Source: Octadecabacter sp. B2R22
GTDB taxonomy: Bacteria > Pseudomonadota > Alphaproteobacteria > Rhodobacterales > Rhodobacteraceae
Direction of reading: 5' to 3'
Assembly: GCF_018861045.1 (NCBI RefSeq)
Contig: NZ_JAHKQJ010000010.1
Location: 1 to 64,000, forward strand
DNA length: 64,000 nucleotides
Part shown: positions 42,196 to 51,578 of the stretch, piece by piece
Position numbering within the stretch: position 1 is the first letter of the stretch
How the letters are laid out: each line of letters starts with the position of its first letter
The notes under the pieces: generated by a model
What the model saw: the letters and a program-made list of their open reading frames with translations, nothing else
What the model was told of the DNA's origin: nothing
Database searches by the model: none
Made by a program: the position numbers and the translations under genes

Positions 42196-43906
42196 TGGCC
42201 ATTTCTACGGCGGGGGCAGGTGTTTCGCCATCTTCGGCATAGACGGCGTCTAACCCGATCAAAAGCTTGCGGCGAATGCGGTCTGCCTCGGCTTCTTCGG
42301 GTTCAAATGATAGAGCGCGCCGCCATTGAAAGCGGGCTTCGATCTCACGACCCACCATCCAGTAGACATCGCCCAAATGGTCACTGAGGATCGGATCGTT
42401 GGGAACCAGTTCAGCGGCACGTTCCATCGGCCCGACGGCCTCTTGATAGCGGCCCAGTTTGTAATAAACCCACGCAAGACTGTCGATGATCGCGCCGCTG
42501 TCGGGGCGTGCTGCGGCGGCCTTTTCGATCATCTGCAACGCTTCATCATAGCTTTCCGTAATTCCGCGATCGACCAATGAATAGCCAAGGTAGTTCAAGA
42601 CCGCAGGATTGTCGGGATTGCGGGACAGGGCCTCGCGAAAGTCGGTTTCGGCTTCGGGCCACAGGTCCAGCCTTTCGTTGGTCATGCCGCGCGAATAATG
42701 CAGCCACCATTGAATAGGAGCGTCGCTGTCGTAGCCTTCGATGGCATCCGTATAGGCCGCTTTGGCTTGGGCATACTGTTCCTGCTGTCGATAGATATCG
42801 CCCAAAGACGCGTGAGGCAGGGGGAGGTCGGGATGACTGCGCGTAAGCTGGGTCAGGACTTCGATGGCTTGATCAAACTTGCCCGCAAGACGCAAAGATT
42901 CGGCGCGGCCGACTTCGGCGCTGTGAAATGCAGGGTCGTTGGTTGAAACCTGCGCAAAGGTCAGCGCGGCGGCATCGTATTGGCCCAAAGTATTCAATAG
43001 GCGTGCCGCAGCGAGCTGCGCTTCCGCGTTTTGGGGCGAGATATAGCGTGCGGCCTGTGCGAACAGCAGCAGGTAGCTTTCGTTTGCTTCGCCCTGAAGG
43101 ACTTCGGACAATCCGCCAAAGGCAAATGCGATGCCATCGCCAGCTGTCGTTACCGGGGACGCAAGAGTTGAGGGCGATTGAGTGTCAATGGCCGTACGCA
43201 GTGAGGTGACTTCGTCGTCTGGGGCGCCGTTAAAGGCCCGTGTCAGGATGTCGTCGGCGCGTTCAAATTCGCCCATGGCACACAGGACCCGCAGGTGTGC
43301 AATGACCGAAGTGCGCGATGGTGGCAGGCCCTCGTTGGGTGGCAGGGAATAGATCGCATCGGCGGCGGCAAGATCGCCAACCAGTTCAAGGGCGATGGCT
43401 TTGTGCTGGTAGCCGAACGCGCGAAGGCCGGTGGTGATGATGACGTCATCAAAGGCCGTCATAGCGCGAGTTTGATCGCCTTGCCCTAAGAACGCCCATG
43501 CTTGCGATAGCCCGTCCATTAGGGGACCGACTTCGTGACCGGCTTCGAGAAGGTCGAACAGCGCGTCCCAATTTTCAGTGCGAGCCGCTTGCGCCATGAT
43601 TGCGATGTTGGCGACTTGGCTTTCGCCACCTGCCGCGATGAAGGGGCGCGCAATCGCAGCGGCGGATTCGCCTTTGCCTGTGCCAAGGTAGGCCGTGATG
43701 GATTGCTCCATGAGTGTTAGGTTGTTCGGGTCCGCGAGCAGGGCGCTGTGAAAGTAGTCAGAGGCTTTGACGTAATCGGCGTCAATTCCAGCCTGACGGG
43801 CGGCAAGGTAGGCGCCCGAGTCGATTTCTGCCGTCGCAGGTAAGGCAAAGGTTAGCGTCGCAAGGGCTGCGGACAATCGAAAGGCGTTTGTTAGGCTATT
43901 ACTCAA
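42185..43906 (-). CDS. Secreted tetratricopeptide-repeat protein
   Basis: 573 residues from TTG at 43906, chosen because CTGGAG is 6 bases upstream and the first residues then form a clean signal peptide (LSAALATLTFALPATAEI). The rest is at least eight TPR units; the C-terminal ones are the clearest (PDNPAVLNYLGYSLVDRG; PDSGAIIDSLAWVYYKLGRY; PNDPILSDHLGDVYWMVGR). It is probably periplasmic or outer-membrane-associated and binds partner proteins. It is transcribed ahead of ispE with overlap. Confidence 0.85.
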   Translation of the reverse strand: MSNSLTNAFRLSAALATLTFALPATAEIDSGAYLAARQAGIDADYVKASDYFHSALLADPNNLTLMEQSITAYLGTGKGESAAAIARPFIAAGGESQVANIAIMAQAARTENWDALFDLLEAGHEVGPLMDGLSQAWAFLGQGDQTRAMTAFDDVIITTGLRAFGYQHKAIALELVGDLAAADAIYSLPPNEGLPPSRTSVIAHLRVLCAMGEFERADDILTRAFNGAPDDEVTSLRTAIDTQSPSTLASPVTTAGDGIAFAFGGLSEVLQGEANESYLLLFAQAARYISPQNAEAQLAAARLLNTLGQYDAAALTFAQVSTNDPAFHSAEVGRAESLRLAGKFDQAIEVLTQLTRSHPDLPLPHASLGDIYRQQEQYAQAKAAYTDAIEGYDSDAPIQWWLHYSRGMTNERLDLWPEAETDFREALSRNPDNPAVLNYLGYSLVDRGITESYDEALQMIEKAAAARPDSGAIIDSLAWVYYKLGRYQEAVGPMERAAELVPNDPILSDHLGDVYWMVGREIEARFQWRRALSFEPEEAEADRIRRKLLIGLDAVYAEDGETPAPAVEMANDN

Positions 43907-44007
43907 GGCGGACTCCAGTCTTTCGTATGCATACAACCTACGGGGGCTGATTCCTTGGGGCAAATGACAATTCGGCTATTGGGCGAGTTATTGCGCCTGC
44001 AAACGCA

Positions 44008-44033
44008 AACAGGGCCCCAGTTGGGACCCTGTT
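44008..44033 (-). terminator. Candidate terminator after the ETF-QO gene
   Basis: AACAGGG at 44008-44014 pairs with CCCTGTT at 44027-44033, and inside it CCCA pairs with TGGG. It is 25 bases after the minus-strand stop at 44059 and is followed on that strand by a T-rich stretch (TGCGTTTGC). Confidence 0.5.
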
Positions 44034-44058
44034 GCATAGGAAGTTATGGCTGTGGCGC

Positions 44059-45705
44059 TTACATGTTCGGGTAATTTGGCCCGTCGCCACCCTGAGGAAC
44101 CGTCCAAGTGATGTTCTGGCTCGGGTCCTTGATGTCACAGGTTTTGCAATGCACGCAGTTCTGGAAATTGATCTGGAACTTGCGGTCCGCGCCGTCACCG
44201 ACAAATTCGTAAACCCCAGCAGGGCAGTAGCGCGCTGATGGGCCGGCAAAGTCGGGGAAGTTCACGCCTGTCGGTATGGTGTCGTCCGTCAACTTCAGGT
44301 GCGCGGGCTGGCTTTCTTCGTGGTTTGTAAAGCTGAACGCCACGTTGGTCAGGCGGTCAAAGCTGAGTTTGCCATCTGGTTTCGGGTAGTCGATTGGCTG
44401 GTGCTTTACGGCTTTCTCAGTCGACTCCGCATCAGATTTTCCGTGCTTGAGCGTGCCAAACAGTGAGAAACCGAACGTATTGGTCCACATGTCCAAACCG
44501 CCGCCAAGCAGCGAAGCAACCATGCCCCAGCGAGACCACATCGGTTTCACGTTGCGCACTTTCTTGAGGTCTTTGGCAATCGCTCCTTCGCGGACTTCTG
44601 TTTCGTATTCCGTCAGCTCATCGGATGCGCGACCCGCACCAATCGCGGCATGCGCCGCTTCGGCAGCGGCCATGCCTGACAGCATGGCGTTATGGTTGCC
44701 CTTGATGCGTGGCACGTTGACCATACCGACAGAACAGCCCAGCAGCGCAACGCCCGGAGCGGTCATTTTGGGCATGGACTGATAGCCGCCTTCGGTGATG
44801 GCGCGGGCGCCGTAAGCGACGCGTTTTCCGCCTTCTAACAGGTCCGCAACCATCGGGTGATGCTTGAACCGCTGGAATTCCATGTAAGGGAACAGGTGCG
44901 GGTTCTTGTAGTTCAGGTGAACCACAAAGCCGACGTAAACCTGATTGTTTTCGAGGTGGTAGATGAATGACCCGCCGCCTGCATTGCTGCCCAAGGGCCA
45001 GCCGCTTGTGTGCGTAACGGTGCCTTCCTTGTGCTTGGCTGGGTCGATCTCCCAAATCTCTTTCATGCCGAGACCGTATTTCTGCGGTTCACTGTCGGCT
45101 GCGAGGTCGTATTTCGTGATAACCTCTTTGGACAACGATCCGCGAACGCCCTCAGAAAGGAACACGTATTTGCCGTGAAGTTCCATGCCCGGCTCTGTGT
45201 CAGGCCCGATTGTGCCGTCTGCCTCTAGGCCGAAGACGCCTGCAACGACGCCTTTGACTTCGCCATTGTCGCCGTAAACCAGTTCGGAACAGGCCATGCC
45301 GGGGAAGATTTCAACGCCGAGGGCTTCGGCTTGTTCGGCCATCCAGCGGCAAACGTTACCCATGGAAACGATGTAGTTGCCGTGATTGTTCATCAGCGGC
45401 GGCATCGGGAAATTCGGGATCCGAACTTTTCCGGCTTCGCCAAGCAGGTAGAAATTGTCGTGTGTGACAGGCGTGTTCAAAGGCGCGCCTTTGGCTTTCC
45501 AATCAGGGATCAACTTATCCAAGCCGCATGGGTCCAAGACCGCACCAGACAGAATATGCGCGCCCACTTCGGAGCCCTTTTCGAGGACGACGACGTTCAA
45601 ATCCGAATCGAGTTGCTTCAGACGGATCGCGGCGGACAGGCCAGCGGGCCCCGCGCCAACGATAACAACGTCGTATTCCATGGATTCACGTTCGATCTCG
45701 GCCAT
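44059..45705 (-). CDS. Electron-transfer flavoprotein-ubiquinone oxidoreductase
   Basis: 548 residues. Inner-membrane enzyme that passes electrons from ETF (fed by acyl-CoA and amine dehydrogenases) to ubiquinone. FAD site VVIVGAGPAGLSAAIRL (14-30), a ubiquinone-binding hydrophobic plateau in the middle and the C-terminal [4Fe-4S] motif with CPAGVYEF and NCVHCKTCDI. The acyl-CoA dehydrogenase at 53615-55315 is a plausible indirect electron source. Confidence 0.95.
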   Translation of the reverse strand: MAEIERESMEYDVVIVGAGPAGLSAAIRLKQLDSDLNVVVLEKGSEVGAHILSGAVLDPCGLDKLIPDWKAKGAPLNTPVTHDNFYLLGEAGKVRIPNFPMPPLMNNHGNYIVSMGNVCRWMAEQAEALGVEIFPGMACSELVYGDNGEVKGVVAGVFGLEADGTIGPDTEPGMELHGKYVFLSEGVRGSLSKEVITKYDLAADSEPQKYGLGMKEIWEIDPAKHKEGTVTHTSGWPLGSNAGGGSFIYHLENNQVYVGFVVHLNYKNPHLFPYMEFQRFKHHPMVADLLEGGKRVAYGARAITEGGYQSMPKMTAPGVALLGCSVGMVNVPRIKGNHNAMLSGMAAAEAAHAAIGAGRASDELTEYETEVREGAIAKDLKKVRNVKPMWSRWGMVASLLGGGLDMWTNTFGFSLFGTLKHGKSDAESTEKAVKHQPIDYPKPDGKLSFDRLTNVAFSFTNHEESQPAHLKLTDDTIPTGVNFPDFAGPSARYCPAGVYEFVGDGADRKFQINFQNCVHCKTCDIKDPSQNITWTVPQGGDGPNYPNM

Positions 45706-45920
45706 ATCGGGCCTCCCTGCTATAAGCGCGTAATTGTTCTAGAACTGCATACCTTATGGATGCAGGTGCAGCAATCTCGCCGCGACATAAAGTTGCGTGA
45801 CAGCGACGGAAACGTAACGTCTGCAAATAAAGGCCGAGTGGGTGTTGATGCCCCTTGAGGCCGTGGGGTGGGGCGGGTTATGCATGCACACTTGAGAAAT
45901 TGACCAACGGACACGCCGAA

Positions 45921-46391
45921 ATGGAAAAGATACCGCTGACACGGGCTGGATTTGACAAGCTGGATGCTGAATTGAAGCACCTGAAGTCTGTTGAACGCCC
46001 TGCTATTATTCGCGCCATTTCCGAGGCTCGCGAACATGGTGATTTGTCCGAGAACGCTGAGTATCACTCTGCGAAGGAAAAACAGTCGTTTATCGAAGGG
46101 CGCGTAAAAGAGCTTGAGGGTGCGATTTCCTTGGCGGATGTCATTGATCCCTCAAAGCTGAGCGGTGCGGTGAAATTTGGTGCCCATGTCACTTTGGTGG
46201 ACGAAGATACCGACGAAGAAAAGACCTACCAGATTGTTGGTGAGTATGAAGCTGACATCGAAAATGGTAAGCTGAATATGAAATCACCCATTGCGCGGGC
46301 ACTGATTGGCAAAGAAGATGGCGACAGTGTTGAAGTGCGTACGCCAGGTGGTGTGAAGTCCTACGAGATTTTGGAAATCGTCTTTAAATAA
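45921..46391 (+). CDS. greA: Transcription elongation factor GreA
   Basis: 156 residues. Rescues backtracked RNA polymerase by stimulating transcript cleavage. The N-terminal coiled coil carries [19 protein letters not shown], with the acidic tip (DLSENAEY) that reaches the active site; the C-terminal FKBP-like domain ends [11 protein letters not shown] at 45921 gives the standard length; the 22 upstream codons of the frame have no family match. Confidence 0.96.
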   Translation: MEKIPLTRAGFDKLDAELKHLKSVERPAIIRAISEAREHGDLSENAEYHSAKEKQSFIEGRVKELEGAISLADVIDPSKLSGAVKFGAHVTLVDEDTDEEKTYQIVGEYEADIENGKLNMKSPIARALIGKEDGDSVEVRTPGGVKSYEILEIVFK

Positions 46392-46403
46392 GGCTCCTTA
46401 ACG

Positions 46404-47426
46404 ATGCCGGAAAGCCAAAACACAGCAGACGTTCCGTTGCGCGCGGGTGTGCGCAATGATGGGGTGCGCGTGACTGCTATCGAAGTAATTGCGATTGTTG
46501 TAAGCCTTATCTGGCTTGTCGGGGTCGCGATTTTCTTCCTCGTTTTGCCCAGCAGCGATGAGACCGCCAGTGCGGAAACTGTTGATTCCTTGCGGTTCGT
46601 GATGACGCTGATGGCGATCTTTCTTCCGATAGCGATGGTCTGGATTGCGGCGATGGCCGCGCGGTCGGCACGGATTGTGCGCGATGAAAGCCAGCGATTG
46701 CAGGCGGCGATTGACGGGATGCGACAAACCTATGTGGCGGATCGACAAGCGCGGGGCGCTGGGATCGAACCGACCGTTGAAAAGAAACTCAATGAGATCG
46801 CGCGCGCGACCCAGAAGACCGAAACGACTTTGGCGACTTTCGCGACGTCTCGCCCCTCTGCTGTCGCAACACCGCCACGGGCTGGTGCCGCAGTCGCCAC
46901 GCGTGACGACCAGCCAAGCCTTGCGCTGGGCACGACCGCCGAAGACATCGCGCCACCCATTACACGGCCTGACTTAGTGCGTGCGTTGAACTTTCCTGAC
47001 ACCGAGGGCGATGAGGTCGGGTTTGCAGCGTTGCGTCGCGCCCTGAAAGATCGGACCGCCAAGCAGTTGATCCAAGCCAGCCAAGATGTGCTGACGCTGC
47101 TGAGCCAAGACGGAATTTACATGGATGATTTGCGCCCTGATCGGGCACGTCCTGAAATCTGGCGTCGGTTCGCCCACGGTGAACGCGGCAAGACAGTTGC
47201 GGCTTTGGGTGGCATTCGCGACAGATCATCCTTGGCTTTGACGGCGGGCCGGATGCGGGAAGACGCAATTTTCCGCGACGCGGCGCACCATTTTTTGCGT
47301 AAATTCGATCAGATGCTTTTGGCATTTGAGGCAGAGGCCAGTGACGAAGACATTGCGGCACTTGCCGAAACACGCACAAGCCGCGCGTTCATGTTGTTTG
47401 GTCGCGTGACAGGCGCATTCGACTAG
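46404..47426 (+). CDS. Hypothetical two-helix membrane protein
   Basis: 340 residues. Two membrane helices (about 26-49 and 65-88), then a long cytoplasmic part with a coiled-coil-like stretch (95-135), a Pro/Ala-rich linker and a helical C-terminal domain (about 190-340) ending in MLFGRVTGAFD. Starts 12 bases after greA, so probably co-transcribed. Seen only in this bacterial group as far as I can recall. Function unknown. Confidence 0.75.
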   Translation: MPESQNTADVPLRAGVRNDGVRVTAIEVIAIVVSLIWLVGVAIFFLVLPSSDETASAETVDSLRFVMTLMAIFLPIAMVWIAAMAARSARIVRDESQRLQAAIDGMRQTYVADRQARGAGIEPTVEKKLNEIARATQKTETTLATFATSRPSAVATPPRAGAAVATRDDQPSLALGTTAEDIAPPITRPDLVRALNFPDTEGDEVGFAALRRALKDRTAKQLIQASQDVLTLLSQDGIYMDDLRPDRARPEIWRRFAHGERGKTVAALGGIRDRSSLALTAGRMREDAIFRDAAHHFLRKFDQMLLAFEAEASDEDIAALAETRTSRAFMLFGRVTGAFD

Positions 47427-48019
47427 GCGCTGAGCTGGCGAACCATCGTTGTCGCCGATGAAAACCCGAAAATATGACGCAAGGGCCCAAGGTGGTGAAC
47501 ATCGCCAGCAATAAACCCTTTGCGTTCATATAGCGCCCGCGCTCGCGGGTTTTTATCAACGACGTCTAGTCGCAGTTCTTTATAGCCACGTCGGACGGCC
47601 TCATTGCTGATTGCATCGAGCAGCGCTGTGCCGACACCTTTGCCCTGTGCGTGACTGGCGACAAAGACGCCGTCCATAAGGAAACGTTGGTTCTCGGTGT
47701 CTCGTTCTAACAGGACCAAAAGGGCCGTGCGCCATGTGCTGCCGATCCAACCATAATGACGGGTCATATCTGCCCACGTGCCATCAACCAAAGCACCTTT
47801 GGCGGTCTTAAACCCCACGACACCCAGCAATGCGCCGCCTTGGTCGCGGGCGCAAATTGCGTGGCTGGGGTCGAGCAGGTCTTCGATAAAGGCGAGCGCC
47901 CGTTTCTTCGGTCCCATAACGTGGCCGAGCTTTTGGCCGAAGGCCGCCCAGTACATTGCGCTGATCTCAGGGCGTTCATCGTCGCTAAACCCCGCTGAGA
48001 TTTGCACGTTCAGACCCAT
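47423..48019 (-). CDS. GNAT-family N-acetyltransferase
   Basis: 198 residues. Acetyl-CoA-dependent acyltransferase; the acetyl-CoA loop is seen as VASHAQGKGVGTALLDAI (Q/R-x2-G-x-G/A), followed by LDVVDKNPRARALYERKGF, the typical last two elements. Substrate unknown. Its start overlaps the mobA stop by 10 bases. Confidence 0.85.
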   Translation of the reverse strand: MGLNVQISAGFSDDERPEISAMYWAAFGQKLGHVMGPKKRALAFIEDLLDPSHAICARDQGGALLGVVGFKTAKGALVDGTWADMTRHYGWIGSTWRTALLVLLERDTENQRFLMDGVFVASHAQGKGVGTALLDAISNEAVRRGYKELRLDVVDKNPRARALYERKGFIAGDVHHLGPLRHIFGFSSATTMVRQLSA

Positions 48020-48591
48020 GATTGGGCCTGTGTCAGATCGTCGGGCGTATTGATGTTGAAGAAGGCAGGCGGCGTGGTGTCAGGGAACGGTGCAAGCGCC
48101 GCGTTTTGGCCCTGCGTGAAGGTGCGGACCTTGCGGCCACCCGACGCCAGAAAAGCTGAGAGAGGGTCAATAAGGGACACGGGCCACAGTCCAAAGGTGC
48201 CGTGTTCGCCATCGGGTGTCATAGCAATGGTCAGGCCGTCAGAATGGTCATCGGCAGCCATCAAAAGGTGAGGCACCAGATCACATGGAAAGAATGGGGT
48301 GTCGACGGCCACGCTAACGATATGGCTGGCGTTTTGCTTGGTTGCCCATTCCAACCCCGCGAGGATACCCGCAAGTGGGCCAAGGTGGCCGGACATTGTG
48401 TCTGGCAGGATCGTCCAGTTGCCGAGGATGGGCTCGTTCGTATTCACTGCAATATCGCGCACCTGTGGCAATAGCCTGTCGACACACCGATCTATCAGTC
48501 GTTCGCCACCGAGGGTCAGATCAGCCTTTGATGCGCCGTCCATCCGGGTTGAGCGTCCTCCTGCTAGGATCAGAGCTAAGGGTTCAATCAT
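48010..48591 (-). CDS. mobA: Molybdenum cofactor guanylyltransferase
   Basis: 193 residues. Adds GMP to molybdopterin to form the MGD cofactor of DMSO-reductase-family enzymes. The N-terminal ALILAGGRSTRMDGASKADL is the GTP-binding signature. A xanthine-oxidase-type enzyme like that at 20,400-24,150 uses MCD (from MocA), not MGD, so MobA probably serves other enzymes of the cell. Confidence 0.93.
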   Translation of the reverse strand: MIEPLALILAGGRSTRMDGASKADLTLGGERLIDRCVDRLLPQVRDIAVNTNEPILGNWTILPDTMSGHLGPLAGILAGLEWATKQNASHIVSVAVDTPFFPCDLVPHLLMAADDHSDGLTIAMTPDGEHGTFGLWPVSLIDPLSAFLASGGRKVRTFTQGQNAALAPFPDTTPPAFFNINTPDDLTQAQSWV

Positions 48592-48680
48592 GGGCGATCT
48601 TCGCGTGCATTTGCGGCCTCTTGTTGTAACTCATCTTGGCCAAGGCTATGGCGGTGATACACGAACTGTAAGGCAGGCAC

Positions 48681-49394
48681 ATGGCCGAGGCGACCCAGAA
48701 ATCATACTATTGGACGGGCTTTCGCGCGGGTGTGCCGTTTGTCTTGGTGGTGATGCCGTTCGGGCTTTTGTTTGGCGTTGTCGCAACCGAAGCTGGGTTC
48801 ACCAGTCTGCAAACGATGGCGTTCTCGTCAGTCGTATTTGCTGGGGCTGCGCAGTTTGCCGCGCTTCAGTTGATGGTGGACAACGCGCCAATGGCGATCG
48901 TGATCGCAACGGCACTTGCCGTGAATTTACGGATGGCAATGTATTCGGCGTCACTGTCGTTATGGCTTGGTGACGCTCCTTTGTGGAAGCGCGCTTTGAT
49001 TGCCTATGTGAATGTTGATCAAAGCTACGCTATTTCGATCAACAAATACGAAGACGAACCACAGATGATACTGCCGGATCGCATTGCGTTCTTCTTTGGA
49101 GCGGTGACCCCAGTTTGCCCGCTTTGGATTGTGGCAACGGGTTTGGGCATTTGGCTTGGCGATGGCATTCCGGACTGGATGGCTTTGGATTTCGCGGTGC
49201 CGATCTGTTTTCTCGCGATTATTGCACCGATGATGCGCACGCTGGCGCACATGGTGGCGGCGGTCACATCGATTGTTGTGGCGCTGGTTCTGGCTGGGTT
49301 GCCGTTCAACCTTGGGCTATTGGTTGCGGCGGTTCTTGCAATGGTGATCGGTGCGCAAGTTGAGCTTTGGACAGAACGGCGGGCCAAAGCATGA
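48681..49394 (+). CDS. azlC: AzlC-type branched-chain amino acid exporter, large subunit
   Basis: 237 residues, about seven membrane helices. The N-terminal FRAGVPFVLVVMPFGLLFGVVA and SVVFAGAAQFAALQLM are typical of AzlC/YgaZ. It forms an exporter with the AzlD protein that follows with a 4-base overlap. It is divergent from mobA. Confidence 0.92.
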   Translation: MAEATQKSYYWTGFRAGVPFVLVVMPFGLLFGVVATEAGFTSLQTMAFSSVVFAGAAQFAALQLMVDNAPMAIVIATALAVNLRMAMYSASLSLWLGDAPLWKRALIAYVNVDQSYAISINKYEDEPQMILPDRIAFFFGAVTPVCPLWIVATGLGIWLGDGIPDWMALDFAVPICFLAIIAPMMRTLAHMVAAVTSIVVALVLAGLPFNLGLLVAAVLAMVIGAQVELWTERRAKA

Positions 49395-49720
49395 GCGCGG
49401 GATACATCTGGGCCATTATTTTAATACTCGGCGTCGGAACCTATCTGATCCGGTTCTCGTTTCTCGGCCTGATTGGCGGAAGAGATTTGCCAGAATGGGT
49501 ATTGCGGCATCTGCGGTACACCGCCGTAGCGGTCTTACCTGGTTTGGTGGCCCCACTGGTACTGTGGCCCTCGGCGACAAACGGAGAGATTGATCCGGCC
49601 CGTTTGAGCGCGGCATTGGTGACGTTCGGCGTTGGGTTGCTGACGCGCAACGTTATTGCTGCCATCCTTGCGGGGGGCGGCACATTGTTTGCGATGATAG
49701 CGATTATGGGGGCTTACTGA
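49391..49720 (+). CDS. azlD: AzlD-type branched-chain amino acid exporter, small subunit
   Basis: 109 residues, four membrane helices; GVGTYLIRFSFLGLIG and RYTAVAVLPGLVAPLVL are the family elements. ATG at 49391 overlaps the azlC stop (ATGA), which decides the start over an earlier frame start. Its end overlaps the convergent lipoprotein gene by 7 bases. Confidence 0.9.
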   Translation: MSAGYIWAIILILGVGTYLIRFSFLGLIGGRDLPEWVLRHLRYTAVAVLPGLVAPLVLWPSATNGEIDPARLSAALVTFGVGLLTRNVIAAILAGGGTLFAMIAIMGAY

Positions 49721-50343
49721 TCCGCGCTGAGTGCGGCATCGATCTGAGCTGCTGCAACTGATTTGTCGTCGGAGTCGTTTTCACGATGCTCGCGCGAACG
49801 CACGCCTGGGAGTTCCGCAAACTGATCGGACAGATTGTTCGGGAAATACGATTGACGGATGTGACCAAAGCCCGGCAACTGCCTTAGCATCCGTGTTGTG
49901 TGCGTGGTGCAGGCGGCTTTGGGTGTTGGGCCGTTCGCAATCGCGAGGTTCATCGCCATTTCAGCGACCTCGGGTGTGACGTCAATTTCTTGAATAAGGG
50001 TGTAGTAGGTCTCTCTCGAGTGGAAAGAGATGTAGAACTCTGCGATCCGTGGCGTGATGCCGAAATGAACGTCATTGCGTTCGGGAATCGAACTATGACC
50101 GAACGTACCCGCGGGATCCCAAAGGATACGCTGGCTGGCATTGATCATCAGTCCCGAATGCGCGCCGTTATTAGAGCCTACGTTCTTCATTGTCAGCAGC
50201 GTCAAACGTTTGGGGCCCGGGTGAACGTAGGCCACACGATCGATAGCAGATTGAGGTGCAAGGATTTCTTCACGGGTCACACCGCGGCCACATCCAGCAA
50301 GCACTAAAGGCGCTGACAACACAAAACTACGGCGCCGCATCAT
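49714..50343 (-). CDS. Lipoprotein of unknown function, possibly a permuted papain-fold enzyme
   Basis: 209 residues. The N-terminus MMRRRSFVLSAPLVLAGC is a lipoprotein signal with Cys18 as acylation site. AHSGLMI (His62) with LWDPAGTFG and a Cys in KAACTTHTTRML (Cys145) give the His-before-Cys order of circularly permuted NlpC/P60-type hydrolases such as YiiX; I offer this as a guess. The cytochrome oxidase subunit IV gene lies just upstream. Confidence 0.65.
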   Translation of the reverse strand: MMRRRSFVLSAPLVLAGCGRGVTREEILAPQSAIDRVAYVHPGPKRLTLLTMKNVGSNNGAHSGLMINASQRILWDPAGTFGHSSIPERNDVHFGITPRIAEFYISFHSRETYYTLIQEIDVTPEVAEMAMNLAIANGPTPKAACTTHTTRMLRQLPGFGHIRQSYFPNNLSDQFAELPGVRSREHRENDSDDKSVAAAQIDAALSADQ

Positions 50344-50347
50344 CTGG

Positions 50348-50482
50348 TCAGCCGTTAACCAGCGCGATGAAAATCAGGAGAAGGATGATCAAGATCGATC
50401 CTTTGGTGACCATGCTCATGAAGCCGTCGAATGTTTTCTCTTGAACTTCGATGTCCATTTCGCCGTGCTTGTGATCTGACAT
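50348..50482 (-). CDS. aa3-type cytochrome c oxidase subunit IV
   Basis: 44 residues. Polar start MSDHKHGEMDIEVQEKTFDGF followed by one membrane helix (ILIILLLIFIALV); this is the single-helix subunit IV of alphaproteobacterial aa3 oxidases. AAGGA precedes the ATG at 50482. It lies away from the other oxidase genes, as is common in this order, and was too short for a length-limited search. Confidence 0.9.
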   Translation of the reverse strand: MSDHKHGEMDIEVQEKTFDGFMSMVTKGSILIILLLIFIALVNG

Positions 50483-50543
50483 ATTAAATTCCTTTGTTCG
50501 CTTTGGTCCGACTTAACCGATTCATTTGGACTTGTCAGCCCCG

Positions 50544-50999
50544 TCAGGACGTCGCATCGCCTGCATCAAGGTCTGCGGCCAGACGGAACCCAATACGGTT
50601 GGGTTCGGCCTGTTCGACCTGCTTTGGCAAAGCGCGCAGCATTACGGACAATTGGGTGACGTGTTGCACCAATTGCGTCTTGGTTCCCGCGGGATCAGAG
50701 CCGTAAAAAGTGATGATGTCTGGATCGTAATATCCCATGCCTTCAATCCGCACGACGCCAGAGCTGTCGCCTGCAAATCCCATGGCGACCTCGTGTTCGT
50801 TGTCCAATGTCTTTTCGAAGTTTTGGATGTAGACGATCAGGCGCTCATAGGCCCAACGCGCGGGGCTTTTGGGCTCGGAGGACGCTGGAATTTCTACCGG
50901 GTCAGGCGCGCATTTGTCGGGGTCCGTGTGGACTTCGTGGACATCGGGAATTGCCGTGGCCTCCAGCGCTTCGGCGGATGTGATGATTTTGTCGTCCAT
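50544..50999 (-). CDS. DUF6173-like conserved protein of Rhodobacterales
   Basis: 151 residues, no signal or membrane helix. Conserved-looking core: WAYERLIVYIQNFEKTLDNEHEVAMGF region, then GMGYYDPDIITFYG and LVQHVTQLSVMLRALPKQ, and the end RIGFRLA. I associate this with DUF6173 from memory. The function is not known. The Lrp gene lies 15 bases upstream on the same strand. Confidence 0.75.
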   Translation of the reverse strand: MDDKIITSAEALEATAIPDVHEVHTDPDKCAPDPVEIPASSEPKSPARWAYERLIVYIQNFEKTLDNEHEVAMGFAGDSSGVVRIEGMGYYDPDIITFYGSDPAGTKTQLVQHVTQLSVMLRALPKQVEQAEPNRIGFRLAADLDAGDATS

Positions 51000-51014
51000 G
51001 TGCGGGTCTTCCTG

Positions 51015-51476
51015 TCAAAGCGGCAACGCCGTGGTGTCCTTGATATCTTCCATAACGAAACTGGCAGAGATATCCGATACAGAAATTCGTGAGGTCAGCC
51101 GTTTATAGAAGTGATCATAGGCCGCAACATCAGCTAGGCGAACGGTTAGGACGTAATCAAGATCACCGGTCATGCGCTGGGCGGTTGTGATTTCGGGCAG
51201 TGCGGCGACGGCGACTGCGAAATCACGGCGCCACGCATCCGAGTGGTGGTCGGTGCGGATCAGGACTAATGCGGTCAATGGGCAACCGATTTTGCTGGCG
51301 TCCAGCAGTGCCACCCGCGCACGGATAACGCCATTGGCTTCCATCGCTTTGATCCGGCGCCAACACGCATTGCGCGATAGGGCAACCTGTTCGGAAATGG
51401 TATCGACCGAACACATCGTATCTTTTTGCAGGATCGATAGAATCTTGTGATCAATTGTGTCTAGTTTGGATGTCAT
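51015..51476 (-). CDS. Lrp/AsnC-family transcriptional regulator
   Basis: 153 residues. N-terminal helix-turn-helix (about 5-60; LDTIDHKILSILQKD, then LSRNACWRRIKAMEANGVI) and a C-terminal RAM ligand-binding domain (about 70-145; TAQRMTGDLDYVLTVRLAD). ATG at 51476 gives the usual length; the longer frame adds 65 residues without family support. A perfect 17-base palindrome two bases upstream of the ATG suggests autoregulation. Confidence 0.92.
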   Translation of the reverse strand: MTSKLDTIDHKILSILQKDTMCSVDTISEQVALSRNACWRRIKAMEANGVIRARVALLDASKIGCPLTALVLIRTDHHSDAWRRDFAVAVAALPEITTAQRMTGDLDYVLTVRLADVAAYDHFYKRLTSRISVSDISASFVMEDIKDTTALPL

Positions 51477-51477
51477 T

Positions 51478-51494
51478 TTGGGATGGTATCCCAA
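51478..51494. promoter_or_regulatory. Perfect palindrome at the start of the lrp-type gene
   Basis: TTGGGATGGTATCCCAA: 7-base arms around GGT, ending one base from the ATG at 51476. A further TTGGGA half-site occurs at 51519-51524. The position and symmetry fit an autoregulatory operator that would block both transcription and the ribosome site region. Confidence 0.55.
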
Positions 51495-51578
51495 TAACTT
51501 TCGATGTGCCCGTGTTTTTTGGGACAAAGTGACGTCGTTCGGGCGGTAGGGTCTGGGAAAGTAATCTGGAGTCCCCAA

